From Terebella lapidaria (Eukaryota > Annelida > Polychaeta > Terebellida > Terebellidae): 64,000 nt of DNA. The position numbers and the translations under genes were made by a program. Numbering within the stretch: the first letter of the stretch is position 1; the number at the start of each line of letters is the position of its first letter. Positions 1 to 11,655 of the stretch are shown here, one piece after another. The stretch is taken from contig OX424567.1 in the NCBI GenBank assembly GCA_949152475.1, positions 30,281,402 to 30,345,401 of the forward strand, given 5' to 3'. The notes under the pieces are model-generated. The model searched no databases. It saw nothing but the letters and a program-made list of their open reading frames with translations, and was not told the DNA's origin.

Positions 1-558
1 TAACGTTCAATGGAAAGTTTCTCACTTGTGCCTGGATAACGATATACTTCACCAATAATAAATTTCTTGGAACTTTGCTTTATCTTGACTTCGATACAAA
101 TACATTCAAATTCTCCATCCACATTGGGATTGATGTCAGGTCCTGATGTGAGTCTTAAACTATAGCTAATCTTTTCATTTATAAATATCCCAAACCCCCC
201 CCCTTTTTGAATTAGTTCAATTCCTACATACAAACTTGTAACCAGGAATTTCACACATCTTCTCGCTTAGCACTGTTAGAAAAGTTTCACAGACTAGTAG
301 AAAGTCACCTTTTTTGTTTCTAGCCTTCATGTCATCCAAAAGAACTTTGATGTTATCAAGTTTACTACACAATCCCTGAACATTCAAATGTAGTACTCTA
401 TATACAGTCAGTCCATCAACTTCAATATGTTGTAAATCATCAGTATCATAATATGTGCATTCAGCATCATACAATTTTTCACTTTCTAGAAGTTTTTCCA
501 GTTCATCATCATTTATCAAATTACTGTTCTTTCTAGCATCGGAGTTCATTCCAATCAC
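1..558 (-). pseudogene. LINE (non-LTR retrotransposon) apurinic-type endonuclease, 5' part, truncated by window edge
   Basis: Reading the minus strand, 558 to 217 is open for 113 codons and ends in a segment with the start of an APE-type endonuclease as found at the N-terminus of CR1/L2-like LINE proteins: an N-rich start (LHLNVQGLCSKLDN), then a 'LLVCETFL' stretch matching the usual 'ICITETWL', then 'IPGYKFVCRN'. The frame stops at 217, but homology resumes at once in another frame from about 212 down to base 1 (GGGFGIFINEK, then an FECICIEVK stretch and IIGEVYRYPGTS, matching the 'IIGvIYRPP' block). The frame change lies next to a run of nine C at 195-203, so either decay or a homopolymer error could explain it. 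The RT half would lie outside the window. A LINE endonuclease nicks target DNA to prime reverse transcription. This copy is not intact as read. Clade assignment is inference. Confidence 0.75.
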
Positions 559-1142
559 TGTATTTTTTACAACCTTTCTCTATATTCTACCTGATCCGGG
601 TATACACTAATATCCGTCCCATACGTTTTTAGCCCCCTCCCGCATGGATTGATTAAATGACAAGATCCAAAAATTTGCAGTTGTCATAATTTTCAGATGA
701 TTCGCATATACTTTCTCAATACACTTACAAACACACACATTCACTACTTAGTAAGCTCTACTAATGTGTGTATACACACAAACACATGAAGTACAGTGTC
801 CATACAAATATATCAGAACTAAGTACATTGTCCATACACATATAATTATTAGATTCAAACATGTATGCCCCGCATTACAAGGTCGTACTCAGATACGTAC
901 CTGAAAATAAGTTCAATGACAATAATAATCAAAGCCAAATATATTGAGGCAAATGTATCGCTAGAGATATGTATGGAAAATGTGGTGACCAAGTGTGTCA
1001 GAGATATACATATTGCATGAATAAAGAGTGCAAAACACAAAAACGAAAACAGTGTCTGCACAGATTACGTGACGGAAAAGTTATTCAAGCCTCTGCAATA
1101 TGACATCATGCTCATCATACTCTGGGGTGTAAATCACACTCA
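559..1142. other. No gene seen; AC/GT-rich low-complexity sequence
   Basis: Between the LINE start and the minisatellite there is AT-rich sequence with scattered CA/TG-rich patches around 720-840. A short hydrophobic minus-strand ORF at 855-1061 has no recognisable motif and I do not support it. Confidence 0.5.
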
Positions 1143-1402
1143 CATGCAATTTCATCTCCTGATTTTAATAATTCATTTCCCGGTTTTAATATTTAGTTCC
1201 AGGTTTGAATATGTATTTCCCGGTCTCATTATTTAGGTCCAGGTTTTGGTATTTAATTCCCGGTTTTAATGGTTAATTCAGGTGTTGATATATTTTCAGC
1301 GTTCAATGTTTTATTCCAGGCTTTAATATTTCAATCCCGATTCTAACATTTAACTCCATGCTTTATTATTAAGTTCTGAGTTTTAAATCATCATTTCTCT
1401 GT
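1143..1402. repeat. 20-bp minisatellite, about 13 degenerate units
   Basis: Successive 20-base units align by eye to the consensus TTTTAATATTTAATTCCCGG; the CC(C/A)GG end and TTTAAT core recur at 20-base steps from about 1163 to 1400, with units decaying at both edges. No coding content. Confidence 0.8.
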
Positions 1403-2088
1403 TCAAAAGTGAGTGATTAAATCTTCAGGAGAAAGTTAATTCCTAAATTAAAATCCGTACAGAGTTAAAAAATCAATAGTTGTAAAGAAAAAAAACGTTT
1501 GAAAGTTTCAACTCTACCGAAGGATTGGAACACATTTTGAATGGAGTAATAGTTAGGCTATTTCCGAATGTATACAAACAATATGGTCTATGTTTTTTTT
1601 GGTCGAGGAAGGCATTATGTTCACTTCACCGGTAACTGACCCAAGTTCAGCCAAATTACGATGTGCAAATGAAGAACGGGGTTCACCAAAGATAATTTTT
1701 TTTAATATATTCACCACAATTTCAACTGACTATATGATTCTACATTTGAACTGTAGCCGGAAATTGATGTTACATATGAAAAGTAACCGAAGTTGGACTA
1801 TCCGAAGTTGGATTCACAAGAAGTATAGCCAACTGAAGGTGAACTTAGAGTTAACTGAAAGATCAGTTGAGTAAAACAAAACTGATAACGTCTGAGATAG
1901 AACCTGAACTATCAACCGAGAAGGAAAACGGAGCTGAAAAAGAGGTCAAAGGGAGGGATGAGCGACAACTCTGATGATCCGGGACCCCTACGTCTGATGG
2001 AACAGTAGTGACTGCACTCCAGAACACGCTACCACATGAGGCGGCCAGCAGCCGGTCGAGGAGTCTTGTCCAGATGAGGAGCCGGTAA
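1403..2088. other. No recognised gene
   Basis: A-rich sequence with short unassigned ORFs on both strands (plus 1590-1874, minus from 1863). Composition becomes GC-richer after about 1900. No motif is recognised. A decayed Gag-like region is possible for 1880-2250 but not supported. Confidence 0.4.
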
Positions 2089-2163
2089 CAGCCGAACAGC
2101 TGGGCAGCCCACCAGCCGGGCAGCCGAACAGCCGAGCAGCAGAACAGCCCACCAGCTGAGCAG
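2089..2163. repeat. 8-bp tandem repeat (CAGCCGAA-type), about 9 units
   Basis: The segment reads as consecutive octamers, each beginning CAG: CAGCCGAA, CAGCTGGG, CAGCCCAC, CAGCCGGG, CAGCCGAA, CAGCCGAG, CAGCAGAA, CAGCCCAC, CAGCTGAG. Because 8 is not a multiple of 3, the apparent ORFs through it are unlikely to be protein-driven. Confidence 0.75.
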
Positions 2164-4549
2164 TCAATCATGACTGAGGAGCCGACTTCAACACGAAGTC
2201 CAAGAGCAACCCCTATATCAACCCCAGAACTGATACAGTATGTTTTCAATCATGGTGTAATCAATTCTGGTGTCATTTTTGCAATGAATGTAAGTATCAA
2301 TCTATAACCGCCAATACAGTCAGATTTTGATGATGCCAATAACAAACGTAAACTACAACATTTTGCAATAGAAACAAAGCCCGACTAAATAGTTTATCCA
2401 AAGACACACTGGCGTCATTAGGGGCAGACAGTGTGTTAAACGTAGTTGTTTCTACTGTACACCTGATTGAATTAGTACAGTGGGAATGCTTATTTCCCAT
2501 TTTTTAAGGAAACAAAAGCAAGAAGAAAGCCAGGATGTTCACCACCAAATAATGTTAAATCCAGACAATTCAATATATTAGAAAGAAGTGATGAGTAGTA
2601 TGTATAAATCTATATGTGTAGCAGATGCAGAGCTATGAATATTTTGAACAATAACAAAGTGAATTGCCTGATGATATCCAGAAACGCGGCTCCGGAATTG
2701 TCACGTTATCAGGACTGACTACTGAATTCGATGTGGACATTGGAAACTATTCCCTTCCAGATGACTGAAATATATGTAATATGTGTAATATGTAATATGT
2801 ATATCATACTACAGTTCCTCACCACTTTTTTTTCAGATCTAAACGATATTTGTGCAAGTTGTGCCGGACACAGTCAGAGAAGCGTTTAGTCAGAGAAGCG
2901 CTTGGTCCAGAGAAGATTAAGTTACTAGCCATAAGTGCGGGATATGCCACTCTAGCTGATTCAATTAAAAAAAAAAAGATTAAGTCACCATAAAACCTTT
3001 TCTTTGCAGTGCCGGTCATCAAACACTTCCAATAGTCATTCGTCGGCATTTATCACATTGTGGGATATGTTGAGCGAACTGATTTGCCATTTATGTGCAC
3101 AGATGCTACTCCTTAAAAACCAATATGTTTTGTTCGATGAACCAAGTTCTCCCGAGTCGAGCCCCTCTGCTCTCTTTGCACTGCCTGACTTGCCCTTCAT
3201 CAAATGCGTTGATTAAATTTGAGGCTCGAGGTTTTCTCCTGCACCAATTCGGATCTGATGTTTGGGATCCTCCAGAGAGGGGAAGCTCAATCTGCTGTTG
3301 CAGTCTATTATCATCAGTCAGGCAGTTGACATTTTATTTTCGTTCATGTCTTTCGTATTTGCTCGTATCTGGGTGGGCTTTGATCGAAACTCAGATATCC
3401 AATTTCGTCAGGCTGCTGCAGAAGTACATATTCATCAGGAGCTCCCGTGTCACCATGTCGGTTTTGGGGTAGGTGCGTCTTAGGCATTGTCAGACAATTC
3501 CAGATCGGGCATCAGTCAGCAGGTTTGCAGTTCAGACTGGTGTATAAACGTTAGTTCCTCCTCTCAGCCTATCTAGTCGAGCAGTGTTAGTCTCCAACCT
3601 GGTCTGGTAACAACGGCTCAAGTTCTAGTTTTCTATATGTCTCCCCAGCTTAGGGTATATTGTACCTCTCCATCCTAGGCAATCGGGGTGGTGTGTTGGG
3701 TTCTTGGTTGTAACTGTTGAACCGGCTGCTTTTCCCTCACGCTCTATACCTGCTCCTATCTGCAGTTCAATCCCACCCTTGGCTCCGTCCATTTGAACTG
3801 GCTCAAGCCCGGCTAGCTGTCTTCAGCTACTGCCTAACTATTCGCGTTGCTAGCTCTGGGAGAATCCTAACATTGTCACCGATCGAGATCTTCTGCTCTT
3901 ATTAGTCAAGGCAAAATTCAACTATGTTTTGCTCTCTTTTTTTTAATGACGGCTGTGTCGGCCTTGTTCGTTGAATGCTAAATTTCAAATTACAAATGTG
4001 ATTAGCTGAAGATGTTTCTTTTGTGTGAAGTGTGTTTTGTGTGAAGTGTGATACTTGTGAACAATGGTGTCTTTTTCTACTGACCCATTGGAGAAAGCGG
4101 CCACGCACAGGCCGCCACATTGACAAAAACCTCGAAACTGACACAGGTCAAAAGGGTGCCCCGATGATAATGAAATGCATTAAGATATAGCAATTTGGTG
4201 ACCATACTTTAGGAATATGGCCTTCAATGTCCAAAAATACTTGAATCAATGACTGGCAACCTATGATTTCAGAGACAAATTTATATGTTTATCATATGGT
4301 GAGCACGGTGGTGCAGCACGGATAAAGAAAGCCCTGGCCACATGCCATTCTGGAAAATGGCCACCACGGACGATGTGCAGTAAATCTGACAAGACACCAT
4401 AGCTTATTTTACAAGTATTAGCATGAGATACATATATATCGTGTTTTTCCACAAAATTGAAAGTGAAGCAGAGTACCTATCTACTAGGCTGATAACTGAA
4501 CATATGGGGCGTCGTAGGCTTGAAGTGGTTTGTGGGAACGACCACTAAA
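2164..4549. other. No recognised gene; unassigned moderately GC-rich stretch 3000-3900
   Basis: The stretch 3004-3483 (two overlapping plus frames) and 3717-3905 has somewhat higher GC and longer open frames than its surroundings. No conserved catalytic or structural motif is recognised in any frame. It may be a decayed retroelement fragment. The rest is AT-rich with no coding signal. Confidence 0.35.
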
Positions 4550-4805
4550 CTCCAAAATTGTGTGATTTGCATAAACAAACGGCCACCATTTGGGGAAAAT
4601 GCGACATTTAAAAAGCTAAAATTGTTTCCATCTTGAATCTATATTAGGTATTTATGTTCAAAATTGCAGAGAAATTTGACCGTAGATTTAAAAGATGGAA
4701 ATGTGGACAATGAGCGAATTACTGACGATGAACGCCCAGACAGTCCAAGGATGTATTACCATAACGATAGCTCAAGCAGCGTTCGGTAGCCTAAACTAGG
4801 TGACC
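4550..4805 (+). repeat. Diverged 3' tail of the tandem-repeat/hairpin element family
   Basis: Order of landmarks matches the tails at 38.2-38.47 kb and 42.1-42.39 kb: 'cggccaccatt', a Leu-type AT-rich block, 'attgcagagaaatttgaccgtagattt', 'aaagatggaaatgtggac', then a degraded CGxx tract and 'ccataacgatagc...gcctaaa'. It is much more diverged than the other copies and its hairpin is largely lost. Confidence 0.5.
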
Positions 4806-5439
4806 TCCTCATGATTCATGGATAGAAGTTCATTTGAAGTGCAATGGAAACGTAAAGAAGAAATATAATCAGGGAACTCAATATTGAGAGGCTTCGCAAA
4901 TTCCACTCTTTGGTCCAACCTGTCGAGAACAACATTGTACTGGAATAACCTTGTTCAAACAGGTAGTGACGCTTGACTGTTAGGACGATGTTTCAAATCT
5001 GAGCTACGAGATCATTCCGTTAAGTACGGAGGAGTGAGTTACATGGGCGCTATGCCACAACCTCCAGTCATCGACATCACTGAGTACGAATATTGGAGCA
5101 CCTGACCAGGCACCTGGGAGACCTTCCGGAGATAGAGAGCGAGTACTTTAAATACTTGGATTGGAAAGCAAATACGAAAGAAAGCGAGTGACAAAAACAT
5201 GTCTATATATGACATGTTTTTTTGGTGGATTTTTTTACTCTTTTTTACCTTTACTGGTAAAGATTATTGCATTTGTTTTCTTATTGCTGTTGATGATGTT
5301 AACACTGTTTAAATATATAGTAAGTACCAGCCTAAACCCATCAAAACATTTTTCATAGATCAGCCTAAAATCAACTCAATGCTATCCACTTTATGCGACC
5401 GACAAATATGCGACTGACAGAAGAACTGTGATAAAGTCC

Positions 5440-6780
5440 AGTTTGCGTTCCATTACTTCAGGCAAAGTTGATGACACTGAAGCACCACAAACGATTCGAC
5501 TATGCTGCTGTTATAGAGCCACCGGTTGCACTAACGTGAAAGCTTTGTAGATGTGGACGGAATCTTAACAAAATGATTTCGACAGACTGAAGCAAGCATT
5601 TCAGTAACTCCACAACTGGTAGTTCCAGGCAATCTGGATATTATATGTTCTAGACACAGAGGATAGTTTGTCCTTATTCATTAGATAGATAATTATCTCA
5701 GAATGTTGACGGACAAGACGTTTTTATTAGATTTGCAAGTGATACGTTATCGACGGTGCAAATTAATTCTTACACGACGTATCGGGAATTACTAGTCAAA
5801 GAAAATATGATGTGAATTTTCGACATTATTTGTGGGGATGAAGATCCCTAAGAACAGGCAAGCTGAAAGTGGAACAACACAGACGGTCTCCTAGCAAGTT
5901 GGTTAGTAAAACTACATCAAAGACACGTTACTGACAAGACACTGACAAGACTGAGCACTAGAAGATCACATTTGCAGACGAAGGCCTCTATGGAGATCGA
6001 AAGCTTCAATGGCTCTTAAAGACTGGACTCTGTGAAGGTAATTTTACATTTTAACACAGACGATTCAACTGGTCAGGGTTAGTCTTAGACGTTTGCCTAA
6101 TGGTGTAAGAAATTTCAACAGTGTCAGTCGAGAAAAGGGAAACCAGGAACCCAAAGATCGCCATTAACGTAACTATTGACTGGGACCCATTATATATAAT
6201 ATACATAAATAACCTAGATATCCATAAAGTGAGACCAAAAAGTTCGCAGTACATCCTAGGAATCTGATATTGCTTTTTGAGGCAAAAGATTTTTTTTTTC
6301 ATTCACACATCATACAGCTAATGCTGTATGTGAATCAATGAATCATGTACCATAGCGTACAGTAGAACTAGTAAATCTGAACCGAGCAACAAATTTGCTA
6401 GGCCATGGGCAAGGCCATGAAAACTTGCTGAAAATGCACTGACATTTTATGTGACAGATGATGGTTGGATGAGAAGTTCAAATACTGATCCGTATGGGTT
6501 ACGATCCAGTAGATGGTGACTTTGGTTGAGAATAATCTGTTCAAAACTGAGAAAAAAATAATCTGTTCAAAACTGAGAAAACAAAGAAATGTTCATTTTG
6601 ACGTGCTCAACCAGTTTGTGGGTAACGCTGAGGACGCTACATACGTCAGGAGTGAAAACACTGAAAGAGTTCATGAGTTTGCTAAACGACTGCAATTCAA
6701 AAAATTGCATGAACCATGATTAGTTGTGGTCGCTGATGTTGCACAGAAATCTGGGGACGAAAGTGACGATACAGTAATGA
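5440..6780 (+). pseudogene. Ty3/gypsy pol relic (integrase region), heavily decayed
   Basis: This stretch aligns piecewise with the relic at 33.36-35.08 kb: the same 'gatgacactgaagcaccacaaac' start, 'tctagacacagagg', 'ggggatgaagatccctaagaacag', 'tcagtcgagaaaagg', 'caatgaatcatgtaccatagcgtac' and 'acaaagaaatgttcattttgac' landmarks occur in the same order. In the plus frames short pieces resemble the integrase zinc/core region of the intact element at 52 kb (for example KREPGTQRSPLT beside GKPAPKRSPLTQLPTG). Stops and shifts occur every few codons, so no function is expected. I infer a fossil of a gypsy lineage related to the 47-60 kb element; the 33-35 kb copy makes the identification firmer than this copy alone would. 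Confidence 0.55.
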
Positions 6781-6834
6781 GTGAAAACGAGCGGAAGGCA
6801 GACCTGAACATTTACAAAAAATATTTCTTGTTGA

Positions 6835-8190
6835 CCACTTGGCAGAAGCAGATGACTTTCTTGTCAGTCTGTACTTTCCTATTTCCGGAACTATATTTCT
6901 GATGCTTGGCAGATGCAGATGACTTACTTATGAGTCTGTACTTTTCTATTTAGATAACTATATCTCCGGATGCTTACTTGTCAGACACAGATGTCTCAAT
7001 TGTCAGTCCGTACTTTTCTATTTCCAGAAGTATATTTCTGATGCTTCTCAGATGTAGAAGACGTACTTGTTAGTTTGTACTTATCTATTTCCAGAACTAT
7101 ATTTCTGATGCTTGTCAGATGCAGAAAACTTACTTGTTAGTTTGTACTTATCTATTTCCAGAACTATATTTCTGATGCTTGTCAAACACATATGACTTAC
7201 TCGTCAGTCTGTTCTTTTCTATTTCCAGAACTATACTTCTGATGCTTCTCAGATGCAGAAGACTTACTTGTCAGTTTGTACTTATCTATTTCCAGAACTA
7301 TATTTCTGATGCTTGTCAAACTCATATGACTTACTTGTCAGTCTGTACTTTTCTATTTAGAAAACTATATCTCCGGATGCTTACTTGTCAGACACAGATG
7401 ACTTACTTGTCAGTCTGTACTTTTCTGTTTAGATATTTATATTTCTGATGCTTGTCAGATGTAGAATCCTCACTTGTCAGTTTGTACTTATCTATTTCCA
7501 GAACTATATTTCTGATGCTTGTCAAACATAGATGACTTACTTGTCAGTCTGTACTTTTCTGTTTAGATAACTATATTTCTGATGCTTGTCAGATGTAGAA
7601 TCCTCACTAGTCAGTTTGTACTTATCTATTTCCAGAACTATATTTTTGATGCTTGTCACACACAGATGACTTACTTGTCAGTCTGTACTTTTCTATTTCC
7701 AGAACTATATTTCGGATGCTTCTCAGATGCAGAAGACGTACTTGTTAGTTTGTACTTATCTATTTCCAGAACTATATTTCTGATGCTTTCCAAACACATA
7801 TGACTTACTTGTCAGTCTGTACTTTTCTATTTCCCGAACCATATTTCTGATGCTGATCAGATGCAGAAAACTTACTTGTCAGTTCGTACTTCTCCATTTT
7901 CAGAACTTTATTTCTGATGCTTGTCAAATAGAGATGTCTTACTTATCAGACTGTACTTTTCTATTTCCAGAACTATATTTCTGATGCTTCTCAGATGCAG
8001 AAGACTTACTTGTCAGTCTGTACTTTTCTATTCCCAGAACTATATTTCTAATGCTTGTCAGATGTAGAAGACTTACTTGTCAGTCTGCACTTGTCTATTT
8101 TCAGAACTATATTTCTGATGCTTACTTGCCAGATACAGACGACTTACTGATTAATCTGTACGTTGTTATTCCAAAACTATATTCTTTGAC
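6835..8190. repeat. 67-bp satellite array, about 20 units, with alternating unit types
   Basis: The core 'tctatttccagaactatat' followed by 'ttctgatgct' recurs every 67 bases. Two unit types differ in the linker: one reads (t/c)cagatgcagaagac, the other caaacacatatgac; they often alternate, giving a 134-bp higher-order period. Plus-strand ORFs through the array (7179-7448, 7582-7803, 8051-8254) are by-products of the repeat, whose period is not a multiple of three. Confidence 0.9.
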
Positions 8191-8804
8191 AATAGCTTGG
8201 CAGAAACATATGTTTTGGCAAAAAAGTAGAATTAGCTGCGCCAGTATGGAATAAATAAAGGATCTGGATTTTTTTCCATACTGGACTGATGAAATGAGCT
8301 GGTGACCTTTTCATTTTAGCCACCCTTAGCGATCTGATTTCGCCTCGGGTCGAATTTTTTACACCAAAGGTCGCTTCCTTCGATCTTCCAGTTGATGCCT
8401 GAGTTTTAGCAACAAAATCTTTTCAAAAAAAGTTCAATTTCAAGCCCATTCGGATCCTTCTTTTTCGTGTACTTTATAATTCTCTGGCAAAAATCAGTCC
8501 CATTCTCATGAGTGAAATTGAATATTTCAAACTACCTATGTGGATATCAGCGTGAATGATAAATGTAAAAACCTTGCACCATACCACAGACAAGTCCTTT
8601 CGACTAAGGTCAAAGGTCGTATTCAATATCATATTCAAAGCTTAACCTTCGAGTGATGAGCAGGTAGAACCCCAGGAACAAACACGATAGAGACACCGGG
8701 GTGAAACGAATGATGCCTTCACTGAAACTTTTGTATTCATAATTAAAGCCTACGGCCTATGGCCTATAGCCTTTTATACGCACATTAGGTAGAACCTGAA
8801 ATAA

Positions 8805-9290
8805 CCTTTTACTATTTCCGAATATATCCAGTTTATATTGGAAGGTATTTGAGAGTACTTTCTAAAGAGGTCAGTTTTATTATCAAACACATTTACAGTG
8901 GTTATTTGCATTCTGCATATATCTAGTTTATATTGGGAGGTATTTGAGAGTACTTTTTAAATAGGTCATTTTTATCATCAAACATAATTACATTATTTAT
9001 TTGCATTCCGAATATATCCAGTTTATATTGGAAGGTATTTGAGGGTACCTTCTAAATAGGTCATTTTTATTATCAAACACAATTACAGTGTATATTTGCA
9101 TTCCGAATATATCCAGTTTATACTGGAAGGTATTTGAAATTACTTTCTGAGTAGGTCATTTTTATTATCAAACACATTTCAGTGTTTATTTGCATTCCGA
9201 ATATATCCCGTTTATATTGGAAGATATTTGAGAGTACTTTCTAAATAGGTCCTTTCTGTTATCAAACAAATTTACTGTGTTTATTTACAT
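8805..9290. repeat. 95-bp satellite, 5 units (in duplication unit A)
   Basis: The block 'atatatccagtttatattgg' recurs with starts near 8823, 8919, 9013, 9109 and 9203, i.e. 94-96 bases apart, each followed by 'aggtatttgagagtacttt' and 'tttttattatcaaacac'. The matching array in unit B has about seven units. Confidence 0.9.
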
Positions 9291-10618
9291 GATATTAGCA
9301 CTTTGTTTCCAGTTTTTGTGGATTTGGTGCTCTGAGGAGTTTCAGAGATAACTATATACTGGAGCAGATTGTCTGTTTTCAATTCGATCTTTGAATTGGT
9401 TATGATGGTTATGACGTGAATGACGTTTTTATGAATAACTATGCCTAATTATGCAAAGTTTAATATCCAAAGATACTCTTATGTTTTCCAGTGAGGATAT
9501 GACATTTGAAAGCACGATATCAACTCGCATGATTACATTGATCAGGTCCATCAAGTTCACACAGTTTCAAAGACAGTAATGATTGGTCAACGTCAAATTA
9601 TATTTTGGTTCATTTCATGGTTGTTTTGAACTTCTTCGCATTAGAATTATTTTAATGTGAGGTGATGACGAAACAAATCTATTGCACACACCTTCATTGC
9701 ATCAGTCCTGATTGTTCAGATAAATAATAATCATTATATATACCACAAGTTGAAACATCAATGGTTCACATAGTGGCAACCACGAAAGCGGGGAGAATCT
9801 TGCCGAGCCATCTGCTATTCCTCACCCACGAATTCTGTCGAAAACATTCGGCTCAATATTCCTACTTCCGTATATTGTGTTGTTAGTTTGTGACAAAATC
9901 TATGCCGATGTCATCACTTTTTTATCGGCACTAATCGGTCAATGCATGGACAGCCCCAGCCCTCCCCCGAACCATGAGGGACAAAATTACAGTGACAAGC
10001 AAATCGAGGATAACGCCTTACTATATCCGATGATTTAACGTATGATGTGTCATACGTGTATATATCAACATGGAGAGTTTGACATACAATAAACCTAGCA
10101 CCATCGGTGCTGTAGCTTATCGGAAAATATGTTTTGAGGTACAATATTGAAATTAGTCTGTGGTCAAGTTCGAGGCCACCCGTAAATCCACCATATATGA
10201 TTCCCTAATACTAACATGATTTATCTTTGTCATCATTTTGTCTGCAGAGACCGATTGACATAGTTTATGTGAAATGTGACCTTGAAATTCACCGCCCAAG
10301 GTCATCTGAGTTCGAGATCGCCAAAAGAGAAATCATGACTTCCTATATGTTCATAATACAAACCTAAGGACTATCCATAAGCGTTTTGCCTGCAGAGGCC
10401 AATTTACAAATTTTAGATTAGATGTGACCGTGACAGTTGAGGTCATGTTCAAGGTCAACTATGATATAGATCCATCATACACGATTTCCTACATGTTTAT
10501 GCTCATAATACATTTTTAAACGCTATTTACATTTATTAGTGCCTGCACAGGCCAATCGACACATTTCAGCTCAGATGCGGCATTGATGTTTATTACTCAA
10601 GGTCTTCTGATGTCAACT

Positions 10619-10855
10619 GTTTATATTGTAAGCATTTAGGGGGTCATATGTGCATAAAAAGGGCATAAAAAGATCGGTTCAAGTATCATACACTGCACCT
10701 TAATACTACTCGTCCACTAAATGAATGCCATTTAATCCGTCTGTCACCTTTTTAATCCTTATTGAATATAGAGGAAGGCGCAGTGTATGATACTTGGGCC
10801 GATCCTTTTATGCCCTTTCTATGCACATATGACCCCCTATATGCTTACAATACAA
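10619..10855. mobile_element. Palindromic MITE, copy 1, with arms of about 85 bp
   Basis: The left arm 'gtttatattgtaagcattta' through 'gatcggttcaagtatcatac' to 'actgcacctt' is the near-perfect reverse complement of the right arm 'aaggcgcagtgtatgatact' through 'tgggccgatcc' to 'tgcttacaatacaaac'. The central spacer (about 60 bp, 'taatactactcgtccactaaatg...') is shared with copies at 15.60 and 45.08 kb, which keep only the inner 22-26 bp of each arm. The outer arms may be an inverted duplication of surrounding sequence and not part of the MITE proper. Confidence 0.8.
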
Positions 10856-11113
10856 ACCTAAAGCATTATCTACAAGCATTATGTGAGCCGAGGCCAATTC
10901 AGGCGTTATAGGTTAGATGTGACCTTGAGTCTTGATGTCAAGTGCGAGGTCACCAATATAGATCCATCTTATATGACCTAGTATATGCTCATGATACTTC
11001 CTAATCTCTATCCACAAAATTATGTCTGCAAAGACCAACTAAATCCTTCCAAGTCAGACGTGACGTCTGCCCCACGAATTCATTCAATATGAGGTCACCC
11101 AAAATCCACCATT

Positions 11114-11655
11114 ATATATATATATTCGTTTATTCATCAGATAAAACTGATACATTACAAGGAAATTTACGTTATGATGACAGAAAAGAAAAATATATGA
11201 GATACAAATAGAGAAGCGGAGAAAACAATGATGATTCACTCAGTGAACTCCATTTCTTCTTTCTTTAAGGTATCATAAGATGCATGGTCTCTCATAGACA
11301 TTAACTCACGTATAATACTAGCATGACAACCAAGCACTCCTTCGGAGCATACTTGTTTAGCTGGCTTGATTGAAACATTGACAAGGTCACTTTTGTCAAG
11401 ATTATAAAACGCACACAGCTCATTAATGTTTTTGGATAGATTGGTGTTACTACCATTTAATGCTAAATTATAAGCAGTTTTTACATACATATTCCGACTG
11501 TTACATAGTTGACGGACGAACCGTGCGAGCCGTCGATAAAATTGTTGCTTCACATCTAGATCTGCACATATCAAATGAAGTAGGTTACAGTGCGTATTGT
11601 AGAGCAAATTGAATAGTTTCCTTATACATTTTCTTCACGCTATAAAGAATCGTTG
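11114..11655 (-). mobile_element. 5'-truncated LINE insertion (C-terminal part of ORF2 plus 3' tail)
   Basis: Present in duplication unit A but absent at the matching place in unit B, where 'aaatccaccactatgatttccg' is uninterrupted, so it is a datable insertion. The minus strand encodes 123 codons (11607-11236) typical of the C-terminal end of CR1/L2-like LINE polyproteins: 'NTHCNLLHLICADL', 'RRLARFVRQLCNSRN', 'NLALNGSNTNLSKNINEL', 'FYNLDKSDL'. A (TA)n tail lies at the expected 3' end, 11114-11130. No clear target-site duplication was found. Only the terminal tenth of the element is present, as usual for incomplete target-primed reverse transcription. Confidence 0.75.

Noticed and set aside
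3004-3483. Host or retroelement gene on the plus strand
   Set aside because: Overlapping frames are open but none shows a family motif or consistent composition.
5161-5358. Small hydrophobic ORF resembling a membrane protein
   Set aside because: AT-rich sequence gives Phe/Leu-rich frames by chance; no start context, homologue or neighbour supports it.
6835-8190. CRISPR-like array of evenly spaced repeats
   Set aside because: Repeats are contiguous 67-bp units without unique spacers, in an animal genome with no cas genes.
9914-10144. 76-codon minus ORF, repeated at 14891-15103
   Set aside because: It lies in the non-autonomous element and is duplicated with it; the reading frame ends differ and no motif is present.
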